From: Litomosoides sigmodontis
Lineage: Eukaryota > Nematoda > Chromadorea > Rhabditida > Onchocercidae
Assembly: GCA_963070105.1 (NCBI GenBank)
Contig: OY718803.1
Span: 583,501-647,500 of the forward strand
DNA length: 64,000 nucleotides
Direction: 5' to 3'
Shown in pieces: positions 24,936 through 37,432 of this stretch. The notes under the pieces were generated by a model. That model ran no database searches. It had not been told where the DNA came from and worked only from the letters and a program-made list of their open reading frames with translations. Position 1 is the first letter of the stretch, and every line of letters begins with the position of its first letter. The translations under genes were made by a program, and so were the position numbers.

Positions 24936-26613
24936 CGCGAAACATGAAACAAAATAGCATTTAATTTTTTCAAAAACGAATTATATTGTCCTTTTCTTTT
25001 CTTTCCCGACCATTTCTATTCCTTCAAGCATTTATGATAAATGTTGAAAAATACCATACACACACAGATATGAATGGATGACGGCGTCATACGTCACTCC
25101 CTTCTGCACAATTAAATTCATTTTGTAAAAAAAAGGAAAGGTAACGAAAGTTGTCCTTGAAAAGCTTTTTTTTTTCCACCACAGCTTCCTCACAACTCGA
25201 CACTTTCCCACTCTTCTACCTCAGCGCAGTAGCCCGCATTTACGCCATATTCCTTCCCATAATACACGTATTTGTATTAATTACTCCCTCTCACACGTCG
25301 TCCTCCTTTTCTCAGCGATAGAAATCCTACAAGGTGGAAGCCACGCACGAATCCGAACATTTTGCAATACTCTACTGATTTTTAATTAACCATCAGACTT
25401 TTATCTAACAGAAAAAATAGTGCGACAGTTAGCTTCAAACTTCCGGCACTAACTCATTCAGCCAGCACGTTAGGCCTACTTCAACTTCCTCCCCCTCCCC
25501 TAACACACACAGCGATAGAGTGACCAAGTGAAATGAAATTCAAACATTTGATGTTCACATATGAGTGAACACAGCCGTGTTCCAGCGTTACGAATGCAAT
25601 GCATGCATGGGCCACCTATCTACTATACCTCGTTATATACACATAGATATGTGGCAAGGAGGAAGAGGATGCAACGAACGTGTGAAGCGTGGGAGTCTGG
25701 CAAGCGTCCAGCACGCAGCGCAGCGCAATCGGAGACCAAGGATGGGTGAAGTTCGCACTATCCAACAGAGAATAATAATGCATCATCGAAAAGTGCCCCT
25801 CCACTCCACTCCAACGAAATGCCGACTGCCACCGCTGCCGTTCCCTTCGCTCGCACTATGCTCTCAGTATAGCACAATGACACACCCGTAGCAACTAGCA
25901 CCTATTCTCACTGTGTAACGATGATTGCGTCTGTTTCAGATTCAACGGACGTGTACAGACGAGAGTGTACGTGTGTGCGTGTCATAGAAATAGTGTTGCA
26001 GTTAGAGAAGTGGAACCAGTCCTATTACTCTCGTAACGCACTTAGCAAAAAGCAACGCTTTCACTCAACCATACGCTCCCTCCTCCTCTAATATCACCTT
26101 CATTTACTATTATTAATTGTCATTTATTATTATTAATAGGTATAGCATAGTGATTATAATACCCATTACTGTAATAAGATTATAATTAAAGGCAGTTATC
26201 ATCATTATTATTGTTAATCACAATGTAATAATTATCATTATTAATCCTCTTTTTGAAGTTTCACTTTTTCCTCTGTACAGTTTTACTGCTGCTGCGTTGT
26301 GCGTTGATTGCCGTGAGAGTGATTGCTGCTATTGGTTTTGATCAATGATTTTTGTTTATGCAGTTTTGGTGAAAAAAAAAGATACAAACAGTAGGAGGTG
26401 GTGGACAGTATATTGAGGTTTACGTGAACGTTGAAACCAACACACCCATTAGTGGCGTAGATCCATTTATAAAGAAATGCAACAAAATTATTGTGATGTC
26501 ATCCGCACGATTATCGGAAATGACAGTAGCAGTGATGGGAACATTTTAAATACGGAATTTTCCTCGCTTTCTTTTCCCAGCTAAGTATGAAATACTCTTC
26601 CTTAATTGGTAGC

Positions 26614-27206
<593 letters not shown>

Positions 27207-27604
27207 TAATAATAATTAATAACAACAATAATAATAATAACAATAATAATTAATAACAACAACAATAATAATAACAATAATAATGAATATTGATGAAAAA
27301 AAATAATAATGTTGATGATGATAAATAATAAAAGTAAAGAGTCAAAATGATAATAATAATAATTATTCCCAAAGATTGATACCCTTAAGGAATACGCAAA
27401 TACTCAGCGCGGAAAGGGCTATGGCGTGGCGTCTTAAGGGATTTAGTTAGGTCGTAAATGACACTTATATCACACCTTTTGTATGTTGTGAAATAAATCA
27501 AATAGATGACAGATGTACGGTACGATCGAATGAACGGAGAGGTATGTCAATTGAAACAGCGAGGAAGAGAGATGAGTGAAAAAGCACACAATTCAAAAGG
27601 AAAA

Positions 27605-27622
27605 AGAGAGAGAGAGAGAGAG
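27605..27622. repeat. (AG)9 microsatellite
   Basis: A short perfect AG tract in intergenic DNA. Similar tracts occur at 31052-31070 and 39139-39157. Confidence 0.9.
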
Positions 27623-28266
27623 TAGCGGCAAAAAGATGGAAACTGAAATGAATTTATCATCGATTCAATTATAAAACTTTATGCAAACTGGGGAAAAGGC
27701 TGCGGCTACTGGGTTTGAATTCGATAATCTGATAATGAGAAGCAGGATATGTCACTTAATGCTAATTTTTATGGTGCTAAATCTGATCAACCCCAATATG
27801 TTGTCAGATGAATAGCGCTCAAATGGATTGAAATTTTGAAAATAAGAGTTCGTTATTTGAAATTTCCCGAATTACAAATGTTACACTGAATTTCATATCA
27901 AAGTTTCAACCATTTCTTATTGTCAATTTGATTTTGCATGTTTACTTTTATTTGGCATATTACACTTGATTTCTTGTACCAATGGGTTCATGTAGCTCAC
28001 ATAACCTATGTCATTCATACCATTAAGCAAATTCATAAACACACGGAACACCCGGAACGCACGAATGCACTAAATGGATATTGAGCCGTAGGGAGACACC
28101 GATACGGTAAAATATGAGAAACAAGGAGGCAGATGAGGAAAAGGTAAAGTGTGGGATGGGAAAAGAAAAATGGAGAAATGAAGGACCTGAGGTAATATGA
28201 AAACAACAGGTTGATCAGAACTAGACTAAATCAATTACCCCATAAATGAATAAGATCTGGATGAAT

Positions 28267-28306
28267 AATTTTACAGGTTAACAGTTTAATTTTACAGGTT
28301 AACAGT
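28267..28306. repeat. Direct repeat of 19 bases, period 21
   Basis: AATTTTACAGGTTAACAGT occurs at 28267-28285 and again at 28288-28306 in gene-poor DNA. No function is suggested by its surroundings. Confidence 0.85.
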
Positions 28307-29841
28307 CAAGTTTTAACCGGTGTTGAATAATTACAAATAAGAAGTTTAAAATTTTAAACAAATGCGGCAAATTGAAAAATAGATAAGAAAAAAACAAAAC
28401 GAATATTAAAAAAACAATTATAAATATTGGACGAATGGATGAAATTACTGCCTATCCTCTAACTCATTCCATCCCACGTTTATGAGGTGGAATGGTAATG
28501 AAGCATGTAAAGCGTAACACATCTGCTTCCTTCATTATATGCAGTGACATGTATCGTTCAATGACCGCTGTGTCGAATGACAAGTTGATGACCGTTGTAG
28601 AATGACCGTTGGTTTACATCAAATTTCGTGACATCATACCACTAATCATATCTCATCACTATCATCCTATATATGTGAGTAATTGCGAAAATTTATGGCA
28701 ATTTTTGTTACCTGTAAAGTGCAATTGATGATAAATGATATGAAATGATCATTTATCAGTTCAAAGTTCATAACTGATTGCACAAGGGATGGAAATTTCC
28801 GCAGAATTCCCATAACACTACGCTATACTCACCGATGTTACTGGTAAGATGAAAAAAAAGTTACTTTGTGACAATCTGCTCAATTCAAAGTCTTCAAGTT
28901 ATTTGCCAAGCAAAACATCACAATTGTCCATCCATCCTTACTTCTGCTTATATATTCAGCAAACTGAAAGGAATTCGAATCAGTTTTGGATTATTAGAAG
29001 CAAAAGTTTGATGACTATGCGGCGCACGTACGTGCTAACACCGCACAAATACGTCAGTAAATCGGTAAATGAGAAATTGCTTCATGAGAACCAATCAAAG
29101 CGATGTGATAACGTTAAATTCATTTCCCTTCATCCTTTTTCGGATTCTGTAATTTTAATCGTTCAATTAATGTCCAGCACTAACCTACTTCATAAAGTTT
29201 GACCGATTTAAAATCATATATAATTATTAAAAATTAAGGGATTGCCTCCACGGTATCAGCTTTATGACTCATCAATTTGCTGATTTGCTACATATCATTA
29301 AAATGGTTAATTTGGATGTCGAAATAGTTGAACAGTTGGCTATGTTAATGTATAATTAAATTGTCCGTATTAAATATGATTATTGTTATCTTAGCTATGT
29401 TTAATAATTATGCCCTTTGCTTTCACTAATTAAAACTGAAATTAATCCTTAAAATAGATAAATTCACTCATTTTCATACTAACATGCTTTAATACAAAGT
29501 TCACAGTAAAAGAAATAACAGTTCAAGTTCAAGTGCTGAATTTGCCTAGATTAGAGCATTATTTAATAGAGCATTAAATTCAAAAAAAAAAATCCGATTC
29601 CTTGATCATCTCTGAAAGGGCCTTATCACCTTCATTAAAATAATAGTTGATTCATAATTACCGTTGTTTCATTCCTAAACCTTGCGCACATGTACAATCA
29701 GTTTTTTTTCAATTAAAAAATAATGAAATTTGATAATTTCGAAAAATAAATCCAATGCTCCAAGTTTTTTGTATGACAACATCATTTGAATGCTATTTAA
29801 TTGTGATTTTAATAGATCTCCTGAACCAAATGCTATAAAGG

Positions 29842-29862
29842 CATTTATCATTTATCATTTAT
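29842..29862. repeat. Three tandem copies of CATTTAT
   Basis: A seven-base unit is repeated three times in tandem, followed by a partial copy (CAT). It is short and may be a slippage product. Confidence 0.8.
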
Positions 29863-30620
29863 CATCGATTCGTGCTTTGATGACAAATGATATTACGCAA
29901 AAGAATTGGTTATCGTAAAATTATCTTATTTGCTTCAAAGTAATTTCAAGGCTAAATGAATGAAAATAGAGGGATTTCAACAAATTAATTATTTTGAAAT
30001 TCGTGAAATATTTGTTTCGCTATCAATAATACACTTAAATTATTAAAAGAAACCTGAAAAACAAGTAAAATTTTTATCAAAAATTTTAAAAACATACAGC
30101 AAAAAATAGTTTTTTATTTTAGTAGCAGTAATATAAGAAAATTTTCATCAAGCATAACTTTGGAAGTAATATTTTCGAGCAACACCGATCTTCTGGCTTC
30201 ATCGATAGTTACTAAAATTAACTTAATTAAATGAATCAATTAACTGCTCTTCTAATGAATGCTGGTCGAATCCTAGTAGATTGATAAAACACTTTTCACT
30301 CAATAAGGCTGAGAATACGATTTACAGGTAAGAAAGCTAGAACACCTGCATAGTTCACTCAACGAACTCATTCCGGTAAATGTAGTTTTTCGTGATCCGT
30401 ACAGTGATTAATAACGGGCTGTTCAACTGAGAACATTTTCAAGCTTGATAAATTGCAAATTTAATCACGCTTTTCTAAATTCACTCAAAATGAAGTGAAA
30501 ATTAAAATGGCGGGTGTAGCGCGCTCAGGCTTAGAATAAAACAATTAAATACATATCGAGAATTCCGATCCAAAATTCTCGATAAGATTAATAATTAATC
30601 GGATCAGATGAGAAATGGTG

Positions 30621-30860
30621 TTAGGTAGCGAAACTTTCACCGGTCCAGCGACCATTCCTAATCGACGGTATTTCGTCACTTAGCTCTACAGTAACAAATT
30701 CAATGTCCACAAATATTTCAATCCATGTCGCCTTTGCCGAATCACCTGATTTCAATCTTTCTTCTTTAATTCTCTGGAATCTTCCGCACGCAGATGCTTT
30801 GCTTTTTTTCCTCAAAAAAACGACGCTGTCGCACTTGAATTTCGAAATGAATGGCCTTGC
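30621..30860 (-). other. Orphan open frame with an acceptor consensus, possible terminal exon
   Basis: On the minus strand, an open frame of 79 codons follows the acceptor-like CGTTTTCAG at 30861-30869 and ends at a stop codon at 30621-30623. The peptide begins ARPFISKFKCDSV and ends NGRWTGESFAT, with a balanced composition unlike the repeat-derived frames nearby. I recognise no domain, find no upstream partner exon, and cannot exclude chance. Confidence 0.2.
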
Positions 30861-33800
30861 CTGAAAACGGAAGGATCGAGTAGCCCTACCGGAAATCAAA
30901 ATTTATTGCAAATGCATTGTTAGGCAAAATATTATTCATTCAATATCAAAAGATTATAAATCATTGATTTCGCGTCAAATTTACCTTCAATTTTTCATTA
31001 TTTATTTATTGCTTTTTTCCGAAGAGTAAAAGAATTGGGTTGAAAAAATTAAGAGAGAGAGAGAGAGAGAAAAAAGCGATTTCGAAATTTTTGGAACAAA
31101 AAAACCATAAGAATTAAATCAAAAAAACGCATTTGAGAATAATTTCGATGCTGAAAATTCATATTTTTTACCCAATAAATACGATATTTGTGAAAAGTTT
31201 CTTCAGTTTAAACATTACTAATATTTCAGCAATAAAATTACGTTTATTCAAATGGCACTGAAATCTTTCCATAGGAAAACTGTCAGCTGCTTGTCATTTT
31301 AAACTAACAGCATTGCTCACACAAATTTTTATGCAAATATGAAATATTTTATCTATCATTTCGCCTCAAAACACTTTATTTTCCAAACTTATTAATTGAT
31401 AAATTAACACAAAAATATTTTTGAAAAAAATTTTCATTTTCAGTTCTATCTTCATTAATTTTTCTGTTTTGTCGTACAAAAAGACTTGTTAATTTCCGCA
31501 TAGCAGTTTGCGCCATTGGAACAAATATATTTTAGTATTATTTCTTTTTTGCAATTCATTTTACCATTCATTGCATTTCGCAGTCCCAAAATTAGAATAA
31601 AAGTGTAACTTCTTGGTGAATATTTTACTTATGAAACTTGTTATAGGGCGTACGTGAATTTGATGTTTTGTTATTTGCTTCGTACCCTAATAATAAGAGG
31701 AAACCAAACGACTGTCTTTAATATAATTTTGAAGCCAAACATCTGTTTTAATATGTCATCGAAATCAAACATTATCAATTTTCAACATCTCACGTATGAC
31801 ACGTTGAAATTATACATCTGTATAATCAACATTTTCGCGTGCAGTACGTCGCAATTAAATCGCAATTGTTTTTCGACAGTAGATGAAAATGATCATGCAT
31901 TTTGAGTGTGATACGTACGTCGTACAGACACCAAAAAACGTTTCGATGATTACGTTTACTCACACTGATCACTTTGTATTAATTTTAGTTATCACGTAAT
32001 TTTGGTTATCACTTTACCACTCATTAAATTGAACACGCTCGTTACAATTCGAGATAGAAAGCTGCACAAGCGTAGGTGACGAAAAACAGAATTGTTTCTT
32101 TGTAAAATTAATAAATTGAATGGAGCGAAATATATTTCACTGAAAGATTAAAGGAAAAAGTATGATATCTAAGAGACATAATCTTCTTGTCAATATGTCA
32201 CTAAATTTTAATAAATTTTAAAACATACTTTAAAATACATTGACTTTGCTAGCAAACATTTCAACGCCATTACGATCGCGTAAATTTGAGATAACCAAAG
32301 TAAACGTACAAATCAATTTTATGGCATATTTCATCCACTCCTCTTTATTCTAGAATTTTGCAAGAAAAAAAAACAACTGTTCTTTTTTTTTGGAATTTAT
32401 TCAGTAAAGTAGTTTCTGAAAAAAATTTAATTTGTCGAATTACAGAGCTAGTTTTGCATTCATTTTCTTTCACTTTTCATTCTAATTTTTTGTTTTTAAA
32501 GGGTATTTTGAAACAGCATTTTTAATTTTTGATTTCAGTCACATCTATCAAATTTAATATATTAAACTTAACTTGTTATCTCTCCATAAGTAATTAATTG
32601 ATTATCATAAATCTTAAACCTACCTGTTTTCTTCTCCTTCCGTTCCTTCTCGCCCTCTTAATCTTCTTGCGATTCTTCCCCTCAACTATCTTTATCATTA
32701 GCACTAATCAAGTCGCATTAATTTACAAACTTCTCACATCCGGGAGAACACTGTTTACTTGTTTATTTATTATTAATTGCCATTGGTACTACAAATTATT
32801 ACTATTATTAATCGTCATTATTAATTATTGCAATTATTATTGTTTATTATTACTGCTAATTAATGATTTATCATTGCTTTTATTCGTGCAGCACTAATGA
32901 TGTCGGTTTGAAAATAGTTGCCTGTGTTTTTTGCCACTTTCCGTCTCCGTCCCCTTGCAGAGGTGCGACTTCTCCCTTCCTCCTTTTTCTTCAAATTACC
33001 TCTCTAAGTTTGATAGAAATCCTTAACGTCACCATCTTCCTCACTCCCTCAACTATTTCTATCGAATGACCTCATCGGAATAGCGCAATAATATCGTTTT
33101 AGAAAATAATTTATTAAATTGTGAAATTAATTGAGCGCTACACATCCTAGTAAATTACCAATGTAAAGGATTGTGCTTACAGCAAATTCTCAAAATGATG
33201 CTGAGAGTCTGGGAAGTCGCTTTTTTTTTCTTTTGAGTTGAGTGGACGAACAACAACGTAGGAGGGTGGACGGCATTTTGCTGATCGAAAAAATTTCATT
33301 TCCGTAAAGTTCCCTCTTTCTTTCCTACACTTCAATAATAATCCATCCTTGTTTCAAACAATTTTTGAGGATTGAAAAGAGAAAAAAAACAAAAAGCAGA
33401 ATAAGGGCATCTATTCTTCATCGCCTTTTTTCAAAATTTCGATTTTAAACTGAAATTTAGATAAAAATCTTTGCAGAAAACAAACGATTTACTGATTTCG
33501 GCATAAAAAATTTCATTGAAAATTATGACTTTTTTCACAGCTACTTTCACTATTACTATGATTAGGCGTATTTTTGTCTGCAAAATCCAAAAATTTTCGG
33601 CAAAGTACAGTGTTTGCCGTCCGATGACACGGAACGTAATTTTATAATAGAAATTAATTATTAGACAGCTAATTATTAGACAAGGTTAATCTTTGATTAG
33701 CAATTAAACGGGAAAATTATTCGTTCGCAAAAGAATATGGTCCAGTTAGGATGAAATAAATTGATAATGCACTATTGGCATTTACTTTTTCTTACGTGGG

Positions 33801-34520
33801 CGTGAGAACCCCTCTTACGTGGGAGTAAGAAGTAAGTTAGTTAACAAGCAAAAAAACAGAATTAATGAAGGAAGTAGTGAATGAGAGAGAGAGCGATAAG
33901 TTTACGTAGTTTGTTTTAAGAATGATAAGCGATAAATTAATTTGTAATGGAATTTGCTTTCGTGTCAGCAATTTCATTTCAATCAGGTCAGAAGATAATT
34001 ATCTAATTTCAAGTGGGATGAGTTGTCACTGTTCGCACTTTTTAGTTCCTTTTTTTTTCCGCTCTCCTTTTTCCTCCCACCCCATTGAAAGTCTGAAACA
34101 GTGCAGTAGGATTTGATAATATCTCTTACCGATAAGATGTCGCATGTCTTCCTGTAGGATAAATGACGGAGGATGTCTTGTAACATCCTATCTTCCCACC
34201 AGGTATTTAAGGAAGGAACGTAACGTGTCCATTTAATATCTACAATTCTTCAATCTACCAAAGGTTTGGCATTTTCGCTTCGTTACCTTACCGTAATGGA
34301 AATGTTAGGAGTTGCAGGAACTGATTGTTTCGTGTTATCTAGCGATTAGTATGCTACCACTGAAAGGCTGGAACTTACAGTAACAAACAGTATTAACTAG
34401 ATTATAAGCTACGATAACTTATGATTAGCATGTTTATTGCTTAAAAGCTACTACTGAAATAATTGTTATCGAATTTGCTATTGCTAATTGCTATTATTTT
34501 TGAATTTTGTCTGTTCTGTT

Positions 34521-34529
34521 TAATTTCAG
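34521..34529 (+). promoter_or_regulatory. Splice or trans-splice acceptor before the collagen start
   Basis: TAATTTCAG lies 12 bases before the collagen ATG. A strong acceptor this close to the start codon, with no coding exon upstream, is typical of spliced-leader addition in nematodes. Cis-splicing from an upstream untranslated exon is the alternative. Confidence 0.5.
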
Positions 34530-34541
34530 GAACTGAATGCA

Positions 34542-36796
34542 ATGATTCCGAAAAGGGAATTTATGCCAAGCGGGAAGGAAGAGGTGAATGTGAGGAGTGA
34601 AGAGGAGCAACATCTTCATCGACCTGACGCTTCACTCACGGAAGCTGACATACAACACTTTCGACGTGTCGCATTTGCCGCTGTTGCGCTAAGTACGGTA
34701 ACCGTGCTAAGTTGCATCATTCTCATGCCAATATCCTATCAGCACGTGCAGAAAGTGCAAAGTACAATGCTAAATGATATGGAATTCTGTAAAGTAAGCT
34801 TTAATTCGTGATTTCTTAAAAAAAAAGTGCACTTCTGACTGACCTCTTCTAATTGATAACATAAAAATTTTCCTCATCAGAATTTAAAATAATTCTTTTT
34901 CTCGAAAATTTATTATTACTATTATCAATTATTAATTGTTATTAAATTACAGATTCGTAACAGGGATTTATGGACTGTAATTTGGAGTATGCAAAATGAA
35001 GCAAACAGTAACGGAATTCGATTTATACGCAGCACGAAATCGGAAAATAGGAAGAACCACTGGTCCTCCGGACAAAAAAACAGGTGCTAATGATAATTCT
35101 GCAATAAATTTATAGATTAATTTTCAGTAAACTTACACAAAGATTTCTATGCCATTCAAAAGTTTCGCTAGTTGTGAAAGAAAAACGACAAAGTGAATTT
35201 CATTATTATTAATTATAAAAAAATGATTTGAAGTAAAGTTGCAAAAAGTTGCAAATAAATATTATTAGTGCTCTTCATACATTTATATTTAAACAATATT
35301 TAAGGTAAATATTTCATAGGAATGAAATTTAAATTTTAGAAGCGATGATTCGAATTCCATTGTTCATTACTTTCGGCATCAAATAAAACGACAGCAACCG
35401 TACGGTTACAACAGGCATGACGGTGATGATTCTATGAAATCCGTCCTGGGCGAAGGTCACAATGGGAACCATCACGATGGAACGATGAAAGAAAAATGTT
35501 GGTTGAAATTTCAAATTAGTTTGAAAAAAACTTGGCTTTAATAAAATTTTCTATCATTTCTGATCTTTGAAAATTGCATGTTCAATAAAACTGAAATAAA
35601 TTTCAATTTTTTTTAATTCCGGTTTTATTGATTCATTGATGTTTTTTTGAAATTTTTACTGAAACATATGGGACCCGAATTGTGCTTGTTAGAGAAAAAA
35701 TTTCTATGAAACAGCTGATGTTTCGAATTTGCAATTTTTACGTTCAATAAACTCCAGTCACTATAATTTAATAAATTTAATTACGTAATTTAAAAAATCA
35801 TGTGGAATTTCTAATTTGATTGGATATTGCAATCTAATGTGTGCGGTCAATATGAATAGCTTAAGTCAGGTTGCTGCAAGCACGGTGAGCCTGGACTAGC
35901 CGGTGAACCTGGTGCTGATGGCGAAAATGGTCTGGATGGTAAACCAGGAGTAGATGGCATACCTGGAGAAGGTTCCTCATTTACTTTGTTAATAAAGAGT
36001 ACGGAAAGAAGCAGTACTTATGTAATTTGAAATAAGTTTATGTTTAGATGAGCAGCAAGATTATTCAGCTGCAGTAATAGCACCGTGCATCAGAGAATGT
36101 CCATCGGGACCTCCTGGTCCACCAGGAGCGCCTGGCGAAAAGGGCCTTAGAGGATACGAAGGTGAAACAGGTGAACCAGGAATCCCAGGCAAACCCGGAG
36201 GAAAAGGATTACCGGGAAGACAAGGACCGCGGGGTCCACCGGGAATAATGGGTATGTTGGACGGTTTTTCATGCACACGTCATAAATTACGGAAATGACG
36301 TTAATTGAATTATCGGTCAAAAAGTACTAACAAAATTTTTGAATAAACTGTCGTATGGATTTGGAAAATTTGAAATATGCGAAAAGAGCGATGTGTGTAT
36401 CACGTTACTGTTAAAATATCACTGGTTCAGGACGGGAAGGAAATAAAGGAGAACCAGGAAAACGTATGCCCAATCAGGGACCACCAGGACCACCAGGCAG
36501 ACCTGGTGACATGGGACCACCAGGAGTACCAGGGCCACCTGGTGAAAAAGGTCATCCTGGTGAGAGAGGTCAACCAGGCCTACCAGGTGACGAAGGAAAT
36601 TCAGGTTTGCTTTCTGACTTACGCAGAGTCTTAATTCATCGAAATTAAAATGATTTTGCATTTTGTTTTTAAAGGCTCCCATGGAAGACCAGGGATGCCC
36701 GGAGCGCCAGGAGCAAACGGAAAAGCAGGCGAGAGAGGCAGTTGCGACCATTGTCCGAAGCCACGACTACCGCCTGGTTATTACCTGAACGGCTAG
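34542..36796 (+). CDS. Nematode cuticle collagen, complete, seven exons
   Basis: This is a structural protein of the extracellular cuticle, secreted by the hypodermis. Exons 34542-34793, 34953-35083, 35340-35497, 35870-35971, 36048-36251, 36431-36604 and 36675-36796 (TAG) join in phase to 380 residues. The N-terminal cuticle-collagen domain has a hydrophobic anchor (about 45-70, [18 protein letters not shown]). A basic site RHQIKR (about 140-145) fits subtilisin-like (BLI-4 type) processing. A cysteine cluster KCCCKHG precedes Gly-X-Y block one; CIRECPSG precedes a longer Gly-X-Y region interrupted once at [23 protein letters not shown] ends the chain. These short cysteine motifs flanking Gly-X-Y blocks are what form disulfide-linked trimers in this family. 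Six introns is on the high side compared with most C. elegans cuticle collagens. The family is certain; the individual orthologue is not assigned. Confidence 0.95.
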
Positions 36797-37043
36797 ATAA
36801 TTATTTTAATTAGTGTTATGCAACTCAAAGTTGCTTCAACTCTTTGCTTATTTCACTTGTAAATTCTCAAAATCACAGATGTCATGGCATTCTGTTTTAT
36901 AAAATTTCGCTTAAATTACCAAAGTATATCAAGTTTTTTTAAAATGTTACGGAATCGCTTTCGGCAGGAAGATGTTAAGCGACAAGACGGAGAGTCTTTT
37001 TTTTCCTCTTTACATTTAAAAATTTAAGTAATTTTTTTTGCGG

Positions 37044-37049
37044 AATAAA
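37044..37049 (+). terminator. Candidate poly(A) signal for the collagen gene
   Basis: AATAAA lies 248 bases after the collagen stop codon and is the first canonical signal seen there. Confidence 0.4.
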
Positions 37050-37355
37050 ATTTATTATTTGGGAGTAAATTTCACAATATTAAAGTTCCAAACTTCTCTG
37101 CCACACAAGAACGGTTACACTTTCAGTTTTCTCATGCTCTTTTGAGAATTCCAAGAAAACACTTGATAAAGGAAATTCCAAAATTAACACTTAATTTTGG
37201 TTTTGTAAGCATTTTTTGATTTTAAAATGAACAATTAATTTTTAGAGAGATTTAAGTACCTAACCTTTGAACTTTAACTTATTCTTCCCATATTTTTTAG
37301 AGAATCATTTGCATGAAACAAATATATCCATCAAAAAATTGATGAATGATGGGAC

Positions 37356-37432
37356 TATTAAATGCTTACTATTAAATTTTGCTTACCTACTAGTAAACTG
37401 CTTTGTATTAAATGCTTACGATTAAATTTTGC
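37356..37432. repeat. 27-base direct repeat, spacing 50
   Basis: Copies at 37356-37382 and 37406-37432 (ATTAAATGCTTAC followed by ATTAAATTTTGC) differ at one base and are separated by 23 bases of unrelated sequence. Confidence 0.85.

Noticed and set aside
28849..29202. 117-codon plus-strand open frame
   Set aside because: It has no domain, splice partner or signal peptide, and the codon use is consistent with random AT-rich DNA.
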